Notes: a model not told the origin generated them from the letters alone. A DNA stretch of 20,150 nucleotides from an uncultured Azospirillum sp. (GCF_946480385.1 NZ_CAMLJP010000111.1:1-20150), one strand, 5' to 3'; counted from the first letter of the stretch, positions 13,403 through 20,150 are shown. A program made the numbers and translations.

Positions 13403-14212
13403 TTAGGCGTCCGCGTCGTCCGACGGGTTCTGGCCCTCCATCAGCAGGCGCAGCGCGCGGCGACCGCGCGACAGGCGCGATTTCACGGTGCCGATGGAGA
13501 TTCCGAGGATGTCGGCCGCTTCGTTGTAGGAAATCCCCTCCAGACCGATCAGAAGAACGACCTCGCGCTGTTCGTTGGGAAGCAAGGCCAGCGCCCGGCG
13601 CAGGTCGCGCAGTTCCATCCGCACGAACTGCGAGCCTGGTGCGGCTCCGATCGCGGCCTGCGCCTCGGCGTCGATGTCGACCACCGGCTGGCGGCGGCGC
13701 ACGCCGTTGATGTGCAGGTTGCGCAGAATGGTGAACAGCCAGGCGCGGAGATTGGTGCCGGGCCGCCACAGATGCAGCCGCGACAGCGCCCGCTCCAGGC
13801 ATTCCTGAACCAAATCGTCGGCCAGCGTCGCATCCCGCACCATGGCACGGGCGAACCGGCGCAGTCGTGGGATTTCGTCCTCGATCTGGCGGATCACCGC
13901 GGGATTGGGCGGAGCATTGGGATCGGGGCGGAACTCGTCCTCGGCTTCCGCCTGAACGGCCACCACGTCGGCTACGGCCGTATCGGCGTCGCCGGCTTCG
14001 GTGCTGGCTTCGGCCCGCTTGGCCTCCGTATCGGCCTCCGCATGGGCAGTCAAATGGGTCTCCATCCCGGCATCGGCGGTTTTCTGGTCTGTGTACGTCG
14101 GCAGGCCGTCCGAACGGGTCCGGCCAACGGCCTCGGCGCCGAACGGCATCGGATCGGCCAGTGCCGGGCCGCGCAGTCGGTGGCTCAAGGTTGTCGCGAC
14201 GTGGTTCGCCAT
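13403..14212 (-). CDS. ECF-type RNA polymerase sigma factor with long N-terminal extension
   Basis: A 269-residue sigma-70 family group IV protein that redirects RNA polymerase to a special promoter set. Region 2 (about 112-175) includes RLRRFARAMVRDATLADDLV and the -10-binding core GTNLRAWLFTILRN. Region 4 (about 200-262) has LPNEQREVVLLIGLEGISYN and the helix-turn-helix AADILGISIGTVKSRLSRGR. The first 105 or so residues are acidic, Ala/Thr/Glu-rich and probably disordered, unusual for ECF factors of about 180 residues. The start is the ATG at 14212, with GAAGGAGG 13 nt upstream, a long spacer. A TTG at 14329 and an ATG at 14065 are alternatives. The region 4 sequence lacks the ICGCAVGTIKSR signature of EcfG, so I do not call it the general-stress sigma factor. 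No anti-sigma gene is adjacent. Confidence 0.88.
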   Translation of the reverse strand: MANHVATTLSHRLRGPALADPMPFGAEAVGRTRSDGLPTYTDQKTADAGMETHLTAHAEADTEAKRAEASTEAGDADTAVADVVAVQAEAEDEFRPDPNAPPNPAVIRQIEDEIPRLRRFARAMVRDATLADDLVQECLERALSRLHLWRPGTNLRAWLFTILRNLHINGVRRRQPVVDIDAEAQAAIGAAPGSQFVRMELRDLRRALALLPNEQREVVLLIGLEGISYNEAADILGISIGTVKSRLSRGRRALRLLMEGQNPSDDADA

Positions 14213-14286
14213 CGGTGAAACGATGCCTCCTTCAATGCCGTTCGCCGCGGCGACGCCGTCCGCTTTCTGAAACGCGGGCGACAATG

Positions 14287-14353
14287 CCGGGGCCTCCGGC
14301 GCGACGGCCCCGGACGCGGAAATCTCCAAGGGAAATCTCCATCGTCCGGGGCC
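14287..14353 (-). promoter_or_regulatory. Competing-hairpin leader upstream of the ECF sigma gene
   Basis: In the minus-strand RNA the order is A = GGCCCCGGAC (14353-14344), a 28-nt loop, B = GTCCGGGGCC (14315-14306), a spacer, then C = GGCCCCGG (14294-14287). B pairs perfectly with A over 10 bp or with C over 8 bp, but not both. The A-B loop holds two direct copies of GGAGATTTCC (plus-strand 14318-14327 and 14331-14340). A -10-like GATAAT (14375-14370) with a poor -35 would start the RNA near 14362, right before A. If translation began at the TTG at 14329, part of this would be coding. No riboswitch class is recognised. Confidence 0.5.
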
Positions 14354-14417
14354 ATCGAATTTGCAGCCGATTATCTGGCCCGATCCGTACGTAATGAGCG
14401 CACAAAGGAGCTGCCAG

Positions 14418-14446
14418 TTGGGAAAAAGGCTAATGGGTCATACAAT
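14418..14446 (+). promoter_or_regulatory. sigma-70-like promoter for the lytic transglycosylase unit
   Basis: TTGGGA (14418-14423), a 17-bp spacer and TACAAT (14441-14446). The -10 matches 5 of 6 and the -35 matches 4 of 6. The start would be near 14453, giving a leader of about 345 nt to the gene at 14798. It is divergent from the ECF sigma leader. Confidence 0.55.
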
Positions 14447-14797
14447 AGGGCCGGCTAACCCCTAGAGTACCCCGTGTATCCCACGCCAATCACCGTTCGG
14501 GCGTTGGCGTAACATCTGGTCTTTCGTTATTTCTCCAACTCGATTGGAGGACGCATGACCAACGTGAAAAGAAAAAGACCGACCGACATTCGTCGATCGG
14601 CCTATGTATTTTTTATTGGCAGCGCCACATCAAGCACTTACGGCGATGTATTTCCCGGCAGCCGGCCTTCCGTTTCGGCTTATGCCGCCACGCCTGACAC
14701 CCGGCCAGACGGATACAGCGGCGTCCTCCCTGAGAGTTCTGCTTCCGACCTTTCGATGGTCTCCGAAAGCTTGAAGAAAATCATACAGGGGGGTCCT
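14447..14797 (+). other. Long, low-GC leader of the lytic transglycosylase
   Basis: This stretch has lower GC than its neighbours. It contains an inverted repeat ACGCCAA (14483-14489) / TTGGCGT (14504-14510). An ATG at 14555 has a strong binding site (TTGGAGGACGC) and opens a frame that runs into the transglycosylase without a stop. Codon choice between 14555 and 14797 is AT-rich in third positions, unlike real genes here, so I treat it as leader. A minus-strand terminator (14567-14600) lies inside. Near the end, ACAGG (14786-14790) can pair with CCTGT (14795-14799), placing the G-rich ribosome-binding site in the loop. Confidence 0.5.
14567..14600 (-). terminator. Intrinsic terminator on the minus strand
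   Basis: On the minus strand, CCGATCGAC (14600-14592) pairs with GTCGGTCGG (14587-14579) through 9 bp including one T-G wobble, with loop GAAT. TCTTTTTCTTTTC follows. In the plus direction the stem has a C-A mismatch and the T-run is 8 nt away, so minus is the working direction. No annotated minus-strand gene feeds it. Confidence 0.65.
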
Positions 14798-15820
14798 GTG
14801 GAAGGCCACACGAACCTTTGCGGTACACCATCCGCGTCGCGCATGCCTGCAACCTCGCGGCGCATCGGCAGGCATGGAACCCGTCCTGCACGAATGGCCG
14901 CGTTGTCGGCGGCAGTGCTCCTGCCCGCCCTGCTGGCGGCAGCGCCGGCGAATGCCGGCATCGCCGAAAAGACCGTCGCCGCGCTGGAGGCTCTTGCCAG
15001 CAAGGGCAGCGCCCGTGCCCAGTATGAATTGGCGCAGCATTACGACCGCGCCGACGGGGTGAAGGCCGACCCGCGGCTCGCCTTATCCCTCTACTGCCGT
15101 GCCGCCCGCCAGGACTATGCCGACGCGGCATTGATGGCCGGCCGGATGCACATGGCCGGGGTGGGTGGCGTTTCGAAGGATGCCGACCTGGGCCGCGCTT
15201 GGCTGCGCAAGGCCGCATCCCTCGGCAACGAGCAGGCGGAGCGACTGGTCGGCAACGTCAGCGCCAAGGTGAAGACGCCCGACCGTTGCGAGCCGCCCAA
15301 CCTGCGCTGGGGGATCATCCGCAAGCCGCCGGCCGAAATCCGCGCCATGGTGCAGAAGATGGCGCCGACCTACGGCCTCGATCCCGATCTGGTGCTGGCG
15401 GTCATCGCCGTCGAATCCGGCTACCGCATCGATGTCGTATCGAACAAGAACGCCCAGGGCCTGATGCAGCTGATCCCGGAAACCGCCGAGCGATTCGGCG
15501 TCTCCGACCCCTTCAACGCCGAACAGAATCTGCGCGGCGGCATGAAGTATCTGCGCTGGCTGCTGGCCTATTTCGACGGCAACGTCGCCTATGCGCTGGC
15601 GGGCTACAATGCCGGCGAGGGGGCGGTCCTGCAGTACAAGGGCATCCCGCCCTACCGCGAGACGAAGGATTACGTGACCAAAATCCGCAGCATCTACGCG
15701 CAGACCTATCATCCCTTCAACCGGGGTGTCGTCCAGTCTGCCGGCCTCGTCAGCAGCGCGCGAGAGGAGGTTGCCGAGCTGTCGCTTTCGACCAGGACGC
15801 GCAGCAACGGAAAGCGCTGA
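14798..15820 (+). CDS. Periplasmic lytic transglycosylase with Sel1 repeats
   Basis: A 340-residue exported enzyme. The GTG at 14798 is chosen because GGGGGG lies 4 nt upstream. ATGs at 14843 and 14894 are alternatives with no binding site. A signal peptide core (MAALSAAVLLPALLAAAPANA, in two parts at 33-43 and 44-53) ends at about residue 53 after an Arg-rich n-region. Two Sel1-type TPR repeats follow (about 69-150: SKGSARAQYELAQHYD and DADLGRAWLRKAASLGNEQA). The SLT domain spans about 182-300, with catalytic Glu206 in AVIAVESGYR, GLMQLIPETA (221-230) and the AGYNAGEGAV loop (268-277). The enzyme cleaves the MurNAc-GlcNAc bond with 1,6-anhydro ring formation, for wall turnover or passage of envelope machines. 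Sel1 repeats suggest a protein partner. It appears monocistronic behind a long leader. Confidence 0.9.
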   Translation: MEGHTNLCGTPSASRMPATSRRIGRHGTRPARMAALSAAVLLPALLAAAPANAGIAEKTVAALEALASKGSARAQYELAQHYDRADGVKADPRLALSLYCRAARQDYADAALMAGRMHMAGVGGVSKDADLGRAWLRKAASLGNEQAERLVGNVSAKVKTPDRCEPPNLRWGIIRKPPAEIRAMVQKMAPTYGLDPDLVLAVIAVESGYRIDVVSNKNAQGLMQLIPETAERFGVSDPFNAEQNLRGGMKYLRWLLAYFDGNVAYALAGYNAGEGAVLQYKGIPPYRETKDYVTKIRSIYAQTYHPFNRGVVQSAGLVSSAREEVAELSLSTRTRSNGKR

Positions 15821-15834
15821 GAACGGGAGATTGC

Positions 15835-15865
15835 GACTCGGAAAAATGCGACTCGGACGACTCGG
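15835..15865. repeat. Three GACTCGG repeats after the transglycosylase gene
   Basis: GACTCGG occurs at 15835-15841, 15850-15856 and 15859-15865; the first two copies share TGCGACTCGGA. An AT-rich patch (TTATAAAGT, about 15888-15896) follows and could hold a -10 element for the next gene, but I find no matching -35. Confidence 0.35.
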
Positions 15866-16021
15866 GAGGCGTTTGGTTAACACTTTGGTTATAAAGTGAC
15901 GATTACCCTCGGGGCACGACGGATTTCGCAAGCGCTGGCGCCCATCGGGACGCCATCCCGCGTCACCCGCCAGCGTCTCACCTGCAACGTTTCATCCGAA
16001 CGTTTCCCGAGGACCTGCCCG

Positions 16022-16357
16022 ATGCCCATGGCCGCCGACGTCGACACCATCGAACGCACCTCCATCGTCGCCTACACGCTGCTGAACGAGCTTCATGAAG
16101 TCCTGGCCCTGCCCAAGGCTCCGGACGACGTCACGCTGGGCATCCTGATGGGCATGGCCATGTTCCTCGACGACAAGGTCGGCCCGATGCGCGCCAAGCG
16201 CCTGATGAGCGAGGCGCCGACCATCGTGCTGAAGACGGATGCCCACGTCACCACCGACCAGACCCAGCGCATCATGCCGGTCCTGCGCGCCTTCGGCGAC
16301 CACCTGAAGGAACTGCGCATGAAGGCGGAGCGTCCGGTCAGCGGCTCCGTCGGCTGA
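16022..16357 (+). CDS. Conserved-looking hypothetical protein, 111 residues
   Basis: A small soluble protein with no recognised family. The start is the ATG at 16022, with GAGG 9 nt upstream. The frame is open to 15896, but that part is Arg/Thr-rich and reads like untranslated DNA. The body is predicted to be helical: ERTSIVAYTLLNELHEVLAL (11-30), then TLGILMGMAMFLDD (38-51), a loop, and a C-terminal helix MPVLRAFGDHLKELRMKAE (85-103). It has no signal peptide, no membrane segment long enough to be sure of, and no cysteines. Codon use matches neighbouring genes, so it is likely real. It is followed by a terminator hairpin and appears to be its own unit, 201 bp after the transglycosylase. I cannot assign a function. 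Confidence 0.72.
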   Translation: MPMAADVDTIERTSIVAYTLLNELHEVLALPKAPDDVTLGILMGMAMFLDDKVGPMRAKRLMSEAPTIVLKTDAHVTTDQTQRIMPVLRAFGDHLKELRMKAERPVSGSVG

Positions 16358-16384
16358 CGCCACCCGCCGATTTTTAAAGTTTTG

Positions 16385-16423
16385 CGGACCCGACGCCGAC
16401 CGCGGCGCCGGGTCCGTTGTGTT
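16385..16423 (+). terminator. Terminator after the 111-residue gene
   Basis: CGGACCCG (16385-16392) pairs with CGGGTCCG (16409-16416), and an inner CGCCG/CGGCG stem (16394-16398/16403-16407) closes on loop ACCG. One A/C mismatch joins the two stems, giving 13 bp. The tail GTTGTGTT is T-rich but interrupted. Confidence 0.65.
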
Positions 16424-16429
16424 GGCAGA

Positions 16430-16459
16430 CTGTCAGGCTGCTTGACCGAACGGTAAAAT
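16430..16459 (+). promoter_or_regulatory. Weak promoter candidate for the coiled-coil/methyltransferase pair
   Basis: CTGTCA (16430-16435), 18 bp, TAAAAT (16454-16459): 4 of 6 and 5 of 6 matches. The start would be near 16466, only about 13 nt before the ATG at 16479. The location just after a terminator is sensible. Tentative. Confidence 0.3.
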
Positions 16460-16478
16460 GGGCCGAAGCTTGGCGCCC

Positions 16479-16790
16479 ATGGACTGGTTCACCGGGATCA
16501 GCATCGTCGCCATCATGGCCGGCGTGACCGTCAGCACCGTCGTGCTGGTGGCCGTCGGATCGATCCGCCGCAGCCTGAACGAGGCGGCAACCCGCCAGTC
16601 CCAGCAAATCCGCAAGCTGACGGAGACGGTGGCGACCCTGTCCCAGCAGCAGCAGGCGGCGCAGACCCGCATCCAGCAACTGACCGACGCCAACCGCAAG
16701 CTGTCCGACGAGTTGTCGGCGCTGGGCGAACGGCTGAACGACGCCGACACGGTCCAGCGCGTGGCCGGCACGGCGAGGCTTCTCCATTGA
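16479..16790 (+). CDS. Small membrane-anchored coiled-coil protein
   Basis: A 103-residue protein with one N-terminal transmembrane helix (about 6-28, GISIVAIMAGVTVSTVVLVA) followed by a long helical, Gln/Arg/Leu-rich segment (31-90: QQIRKLTETVATLSQQQQAA and DANRKLSDELSALGERL) with heptad-like spacing. This suggests a bitopic inner-membrane protein with a cytosolic coiled coil. The start is the ATG at 16479. The ATG at 16458 would overlap the likely -10 element; neither has a clear binding site. The stop overlaps the TTG start of the methyltransferase (TTGA), so the two are probably translationally coupled. The family is not recognised. It could anchor or scaffold a partner, but that is inference. 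Confidence 0.7.
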   Translation: MDWFTGISIVAIMAGVTVSTVVLVAVGSIRRSLNEAATRQSQQIRKLTETVATLSQQQQAAQTRIQQLTDANRKLSDELSALGERLNDADTVQRVAGTARLLH

Positions 16791-17632
16791 CCGCGACTAT
16801 CCTTCCCGACGCTGCCTCTCCCGATGCCGCAAGAGAGCGTGACCGCTGGGCCGCCAGTGCCGATGCCTGGGATCGCTGGGCCGATCCGATGGCCGATCTG
16901 GCCGACAAGCTGAACCGTCCGCTTCTCGATGCCGCCGGTCTGGCGGAGGGGCACCGGCTGCTCGATCTCGCGTCGGGCGCGGGAGAGCCGGCGTTGAGCG
17001 CCGCGCGCCGGGCCGGACCGGATGGGCTGGTGGTGGGCAGCGACCTCGTTCCCGGCATGATGGCCGGGGCCGTCCGCCGCGCCCGCAGCGTGGAGGGTCC
17101 GGCCCCCGCCTTCACCGCCGCCGACATGACCGCCCTGCCCTTCGCCGACGCCGCCTTCGACGGCGTGACCTGCCGTTTCGGCATCATGTTCGTGCCGGGC
17201 GTGGACTCCGCCCTGCGCGAGGTGCGGCGCGTCCTGCGCCCCGGCGGCAAGGCGACCTTCATGGTGTGGGGTCCGCGCGCCGGCAACGGGCTGTTCGCGG
17301 AGATCGGCGACGTGGTCGCCGACCATCTCGGCGAGGACGGCAGCCTCGACCCGCTGTTCCGCTTCGCCGAGCCGGGATTGCTGTCCGATGTGATGCGGGC
17401 CGCCGGATTTGCGGAGACCTCGGAGACCGAGCTGACCCCGGTGCGCAAGGCCCCCGCCGGGCGACCCTTCTGGCGCGCCGCCCTGGACATGAGCTTCGGC
17501 CACCGGCTGGGGGGATTGAGCGCGGAGCGGCGCAAGGCGCTGGAGCAGGACATCGCCCAACGATTCGATGCCCAGGCGGTGGACGGCATCGTGCCGGTGC
17601 CGTCGCATGCGCGGATCGTCGTGGGGTGGTAG
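16787..17632 (+). CDS. Class I SAM-dependent methyltransferase
   Basis: A 281-residue cytosolic enzyme of the UbiE/Methyltransf_11 type. Motif I is RLLDLASGAGEPALSAARRA (57-76), the acidic ribose-binding residue is Asp86 (GSDLVPGMM), motif II-like AADMTALPFADAAFDGVTCR spans 111-130, and RVLRPGGKATFMVWG (148-162) closes the Rossmann core. The C-terminal part (about 170-281) would form the substrate lid and gives no clue to the acceptor. The start is a TTG at 16787, with GAGG 8 nt upstream. It overlaps the stop of the coiled-coil gene, and the next in-frame Met is too late for the fold. Substrates in this family include quinones, lipids and small metabolites. It is convergent with tamB, 22 bp apart, with no clear terminator between. 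Confidence 0.85.
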   Translation: MTATILPDAASPDAARERDRWAASADAWDRWADPMADLADKLNRPLLDAAGLAEGHRLLDLASGAGEPALSAARRAGPDGLVVGSDLVPGMMAGAVRRARSVEGPAPAFTAADMTALPFADAAFDGVTCRFGIMFVPGVDSALREVRRVLRPGGKATFMVWGPRAGNGLFAEIGDVVADHLGEDGSLDPLFRFAEPGLLSDVMRAAGFAETSETELTPVRKAPAGRPFWRAALDMSFGHRLGGLSAERRKALEQDIAQRFDAQAVDGIVPVPSHARIVVGW

Positions 17633-17654
17633 GGGCTTGGTGAGTTAGCCCCCC

Positions 17655-20150
17655 TCAGTAATCCTTCTCGTAGATCACCCCGAACTTCGTCTCCGAGTTG
17701 GCCCCGACCGACGCCGTGCCCTTCAGGTTCTTGGTGATGTCGATCTCGACCTTCGCCCGGCTCTGGTTGGCGCCGATGCCCTGCTCGACGCCGACATAGA
17801 CGCGGTCGCTGACATAGCGGCCGGCCTGCACGGCGCCGCCCTTGCCGTTCTCGCCCTGGGTGAAGTCCAACCGGTCGACGCCCAGGCCGCGGCGCACCTT
17901 GTCCAGGATGCCGCCGCCGCCACCGCCGACCCCCGCCAGCGTCGCCGCTGACTGGGCCAACTGAACCGCCTCCGCCGCGCTGAGATCCCCGACCGACTTG
18001 CCGAACAGCACGCCGGCCAGCACCTCGTCCTGCGGAAGTCCCTGCGGAGAGGTCAGTTCGATTTTCGGCTGACGGGCGGTGCCGCTGACCACGACGTCGG
18101 CGGTGATGCCGTTGGCCGTCGCCTCGGCCAGCAGGTCGAGGCGGGGGTCGATGGGCTGTGTGCCGTCGAAATCGAAGATGCCGCGCTTGAACTCGAAATT
18201 CTTGGCCAGCAGGTCCAGGCTGCCTTTCAGGATGGTGAAGCGGCCGGTCACCTCCGGTGCTGCGGCGGTGCCGCCGACACGCAGGTTGCCGCCCAGTTCC
18301 GCGTTCAGCCCGCGACCGCGCACGAAGATCTGATTTGGCGCATTCACCGTCATGTCCAACGCCAGCACGAAGGGCGAGGCGGCTGGAGGCGCCTCCTCCG
18401 GCACAGGCACCCGGCGCGTGCCGCCGGCGGTGGACACCTGGGTCGTCCCGCGGGCGCGGCGGCCCTTGCCGACCTCGGTCACCTTCAGATCGACGACATT
18501 GGCGGGCATGCGGTCGGGAACCTGGATCTCGGCGCGGCGGATGTCGACCGGGCCGGCAAGCCGGGCGTTGGTGAAGCCGCCGGTCAGGGTCAGGTTCGCC
18601 CCGATCTCCGCCGTCACCAGATCGATTTCCAGCAGCCGGGCATTGTCGGCCTGCAACCTGATGTCCAACTGCCGGTCGGCCTCCGCGCTGGGGCGGATGA
18701 CGCCGTTCGCGGTGATGACGCCGCCGTTGCGGGTCCGGCCGCGGAAGCTCTGTATGGTGAAGACGTCGCCGTCGCCGACCAGCCGCGCCTCGATGTTGGT
18801 GATGACGGCACCCGAGGCCCGGTTCTCGTAGCGTCCGTTCGCCAGCACCACCGATCCGCCCAGCGACGGCTTGTCCACCGTCCCGCCGGCCTGCACATCC
18901 AGCCGCAGCAACCCGCGCGCCCGGTCACCCGTTGCGGCGAGCAGGTCGTTCGCCAACGACATGTCCACCGTACCGTTGACCGCCGCGTCCAGCGCGCCAT
19001 TCGGCGGAACACTGACGGCGTAGCTGTCCGGATTCATCACCAGCGGCAGGGCGGCGTTGGCGGTCAGCGTGCCGGCATTCTTCGGCATGGCGACCCGGCT
19101 GGCCAGCGTGAGCCGGCGGTCGCGCCATTGGATGTCCGCCGTCGCGTCGATGCCCGGCAGCCCGGCCTGGGTGGTCTGCTGCGCCTTCAAACCATTGATC
19201 CGAATCGTGGCGTCGGCGCGCGGGCTGCGCAGCGTGCCGCCCAGCGACGCCCGCGCATTGGCGATGCCGTCCAGCGCGAGCGTCGGGCTGGCCAGCTTCG
19301 CCAGCGCCAGCGGCAGGCGGTCGATGGTCAGTTCGCCGCTCAGCCGCTCTCCGTTCAGGCCCAGGTCGGCGGCGAGCCGGGCGCTGCCGGACGACAGCCG
19401 CAGATCCTTCACCTCATAGCGGCGGTCGGCCAGCAGGATGGTGGCCGGGGCGGTCATCCGCAGGTCCTCGCCGGCATAGCGCGCCTGCAGGCGGTCGAGC
19501 CGGATGCGGGTCACCCCGCCCTCCATCGCCAGTCCGCCAGCAAGGTCGAGCGCGACCGGCCGCGCGCCGGCGCCATTGGCGTTGGCCTGGAAGCTGGCCT
19601 TCGCCAGCGATCCGTCGACTGAGGCGGTGACGCTGCGCAGGTCGTTGCCGGCGGCGTTGCCGTCGGTCATCTCCACCCGCGCCTTGCCGCTGGGGGTGCC
19701 CAGCGCGTCGGCGACGTCGGCCTTGGCCGTCAGTTTCCGGGCGGTCAGCAGCGGTCCGCCCTGCCCCTCCACCCGCAGGTCGCTGGCGTCGGCGGTCAGG
19801 CTGGCCGCCTGCTTGCCGCCCTTGCCGTCCAGCGCCAGCGTGAATGTCGCCCCACCGCCGAGCGGCATTCCCGCCAGTTCCGACAGGCCGTTCAGATTGG
19901 GCAGCTTTCCGTCCAGCCGGCCGGTGGCGAGCAGCGTGTCGAGCGCCACCTGCGCCTCGCCGGTGATGCGGTTGGTGCCGTTGGCGATCGTCAGGCCGTC
20001 CAGCCGCAGCGTCTGTTCGCGCAGGGCATAGCGGCCGTCGAGCGAGAGCGGCGTCTTGTCCAGGTTGGTGCGGGCCGACACCGTGCCGTTCGGCGTGGCC
20101 GGCAGGCCGGCGGCGGTCGCCTTCACCTCTGTGGCGCCCAGCCGGCGGCC
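17655..20150 (-). CDS. tamB: Translocation and assembly module protein TamB, C-terminal part (partial)
   Basis: The last 832 codons of a large gene that runs off the right edge with no stop or obvious start. The sequence is a long series of beta-strand repeats alternating hydrophobic and polar residues (for example GTLTANAALPLVMN and ARASLGGTLRSPRADATI), as in the AsmA-like/TamB groove. The C-terminal DUF490 domain is clear: the segments ADVVVSGTARQPKIELTSPQ and LPQDEVLAGVLFGKSVGDLS, then a Gly-rich stretch, then a last strand ending KFGVIYEKDY. TamB is anchored in the inner membrane and spans the periplasm. It works with the Omp85 protein TamA in outer-membrane protein assembly and, as an AsmA-like protein, in phospholipid transport. 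tamA is expected just beyond the right edge, upstream. Full-length alphaproteobacterial TamB is about 1,400 residues, so more than a third is missing. Confidence 0.9.
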   Translation of the reverse strand, partial: GRRLGATEVKATAAGLPATPNGTVSARTNLDKTPLSLDGRYALREQTLRLDGLTIANGTNRITGEAQVALDTLLATGRLDGKLPNLNGLSELAGMPLGGGATFTLALDGKGGKQAASLTADASDLRVEGQGGPLLTARKLTAKADVADALGTPSGKARVEMTDGNAAGNDLRSVTASVDGSLAKASFQANANGAGARPVALDLAGGLAMEGGVTRIRLDRLQARYAGEDLRMTAPATILLADRRYEVKDLRLSSGSARLAADLGLNGERLSGELTIDRLPLALAKLASPTLALDGIANARASLGGTLRSPRADATIRINGLKAQQTTQAGLPGIDATADIQWRDRRLTLASRVAMPKNAGTLTANAALPLVMNPDSYAVSVPPNGALDAAVNGTVDMSLANDLLAATGDRARGLLRLDVQAGGTVDKPSLGGSVVLANGRYENRASGAVITNIEARLVGDGDVFTIQSFRGRTRNGGVITANGVIRPSAEADRQLDIRLQADNARLLEIDLVTAEIGANLTLTGGFTNARLAGPVDIRRAEIQVPDRMPANVVDLKVTEVGKGRRARGTTQVSTAGGTRRVPVPEEAPPAASPFVLALDMTVNAPNQIFVRGRGLNAELGGNLRVGGTAAAPEVTGRFTILKGSLDLLAKNFEFKRGIFDFDGTQPIDPRLDLLAEATANGITADVVVSGTARQPKIELTSPQGLPQDEVLAGVLFGKSVGDLSAAEAVQLAQSAATLAGVGGGGGGILDKVRRGLGVDRLDFTQGENGKGGAVQAGRYVSDRVYVGVEQGIGANQSRAKVEIDITKNLKGTASVGANSETKFGVIYEKDY

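Noticed and set aside
13403..14212. Calling the ECF sigma factor EcfG
   Set aside because: The region 4 sequence reads ILGISIGTVKSR instead of the ICGCAVGTIKSR-like EcfG signature, and neither nepR nor phyR is adjacent.
1..20150. Mobile elements, CRISPR arrays, tRNA or rRNA genes, toxin-antitoxin or phage-defence modules
   Set aside because: I looked on both strands and found no transposase, integrase, regularly spaced repeats, cloverleaf or defence-family motif.

Overview
The window is high-GC DNA from an alphaproteobacterium, most likely Azospirillum or a close Rhodospirillales relative. This rests on the GC-rich third positions, a SAM-II riboswitch ahead of metZ (a class best known from Alphaproteobacteria), a phasin-like gene, and the mix of housekeeping families. 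It reads as an ordinary chromosomal stretch. I see no tRNA, rRNA, CRISPR array, transposase, phage gene or defence system. The genus is inference.

Layout, left to right. The tail of an electron-transfer flavoprotein alpha gene (etfA) ends at 70. A two-domain glyoxalase-like (VOC) protein follows, then a convergent membrane hybrid histidine kinase, which diverges from murJ, the lipid II flippase. An AraC/GyrI-like regulator is convergent with murJ and divergent from metZ. metZ has a promoter, a SAM-II aptamer and an intrinsic terminator that could form a SAM-controlled attenuator. A large hairpin separates metZ from a phasin-family gene. Next come a zinc-type cation diffusion facilitator (minus strand), an OsmC-family protein, a solitary yjbH-type outer-membrane/exopolysaccharide gene behind a long hairpin, and a small secreted Ser/Tyr/Gly-rich protein (minus strand).

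The region 12.6-14.8 kb is the most regulatory part. It holds a 54-residue DUF1328 membrane protein, a stretch that looks like an unannotated small RNA (GGAAC-N16-GGTT promoter, a hairpin presenting a CUCCUCC loop, and a strong terminator), and an ECF sigma factor on the minus strand with its own terminator. Upstream of the sigma factor, three complementary segments can form competing hairpins. A divergent sigma-70-like promoter then leads into a roughly 345-nt leader for a periplasmic Sel1/SLT lytic transglycosylase. The leader also contains a minus-strand terminator with no annotated gene in front of it.

The right end holds a 111-residue hypothetical protein, a small membrane-anchored coiled-coil protein whose stop overlaps the start of a SAM-dependent methyltransferase, and the C-terminal 830 or so residues of TamB (minus strand), which runs off the edge. 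Envelope functions recur (murJ, lytic transglycosylase, tamB, yjbH, CDF transporter), but they lie in separate short transcription units, not one operon. The best leads are RNA-level: the metZ attenuator, the candidate sRNA and the sigma-factor leader. All coordinates and pairings were worked out by eye.
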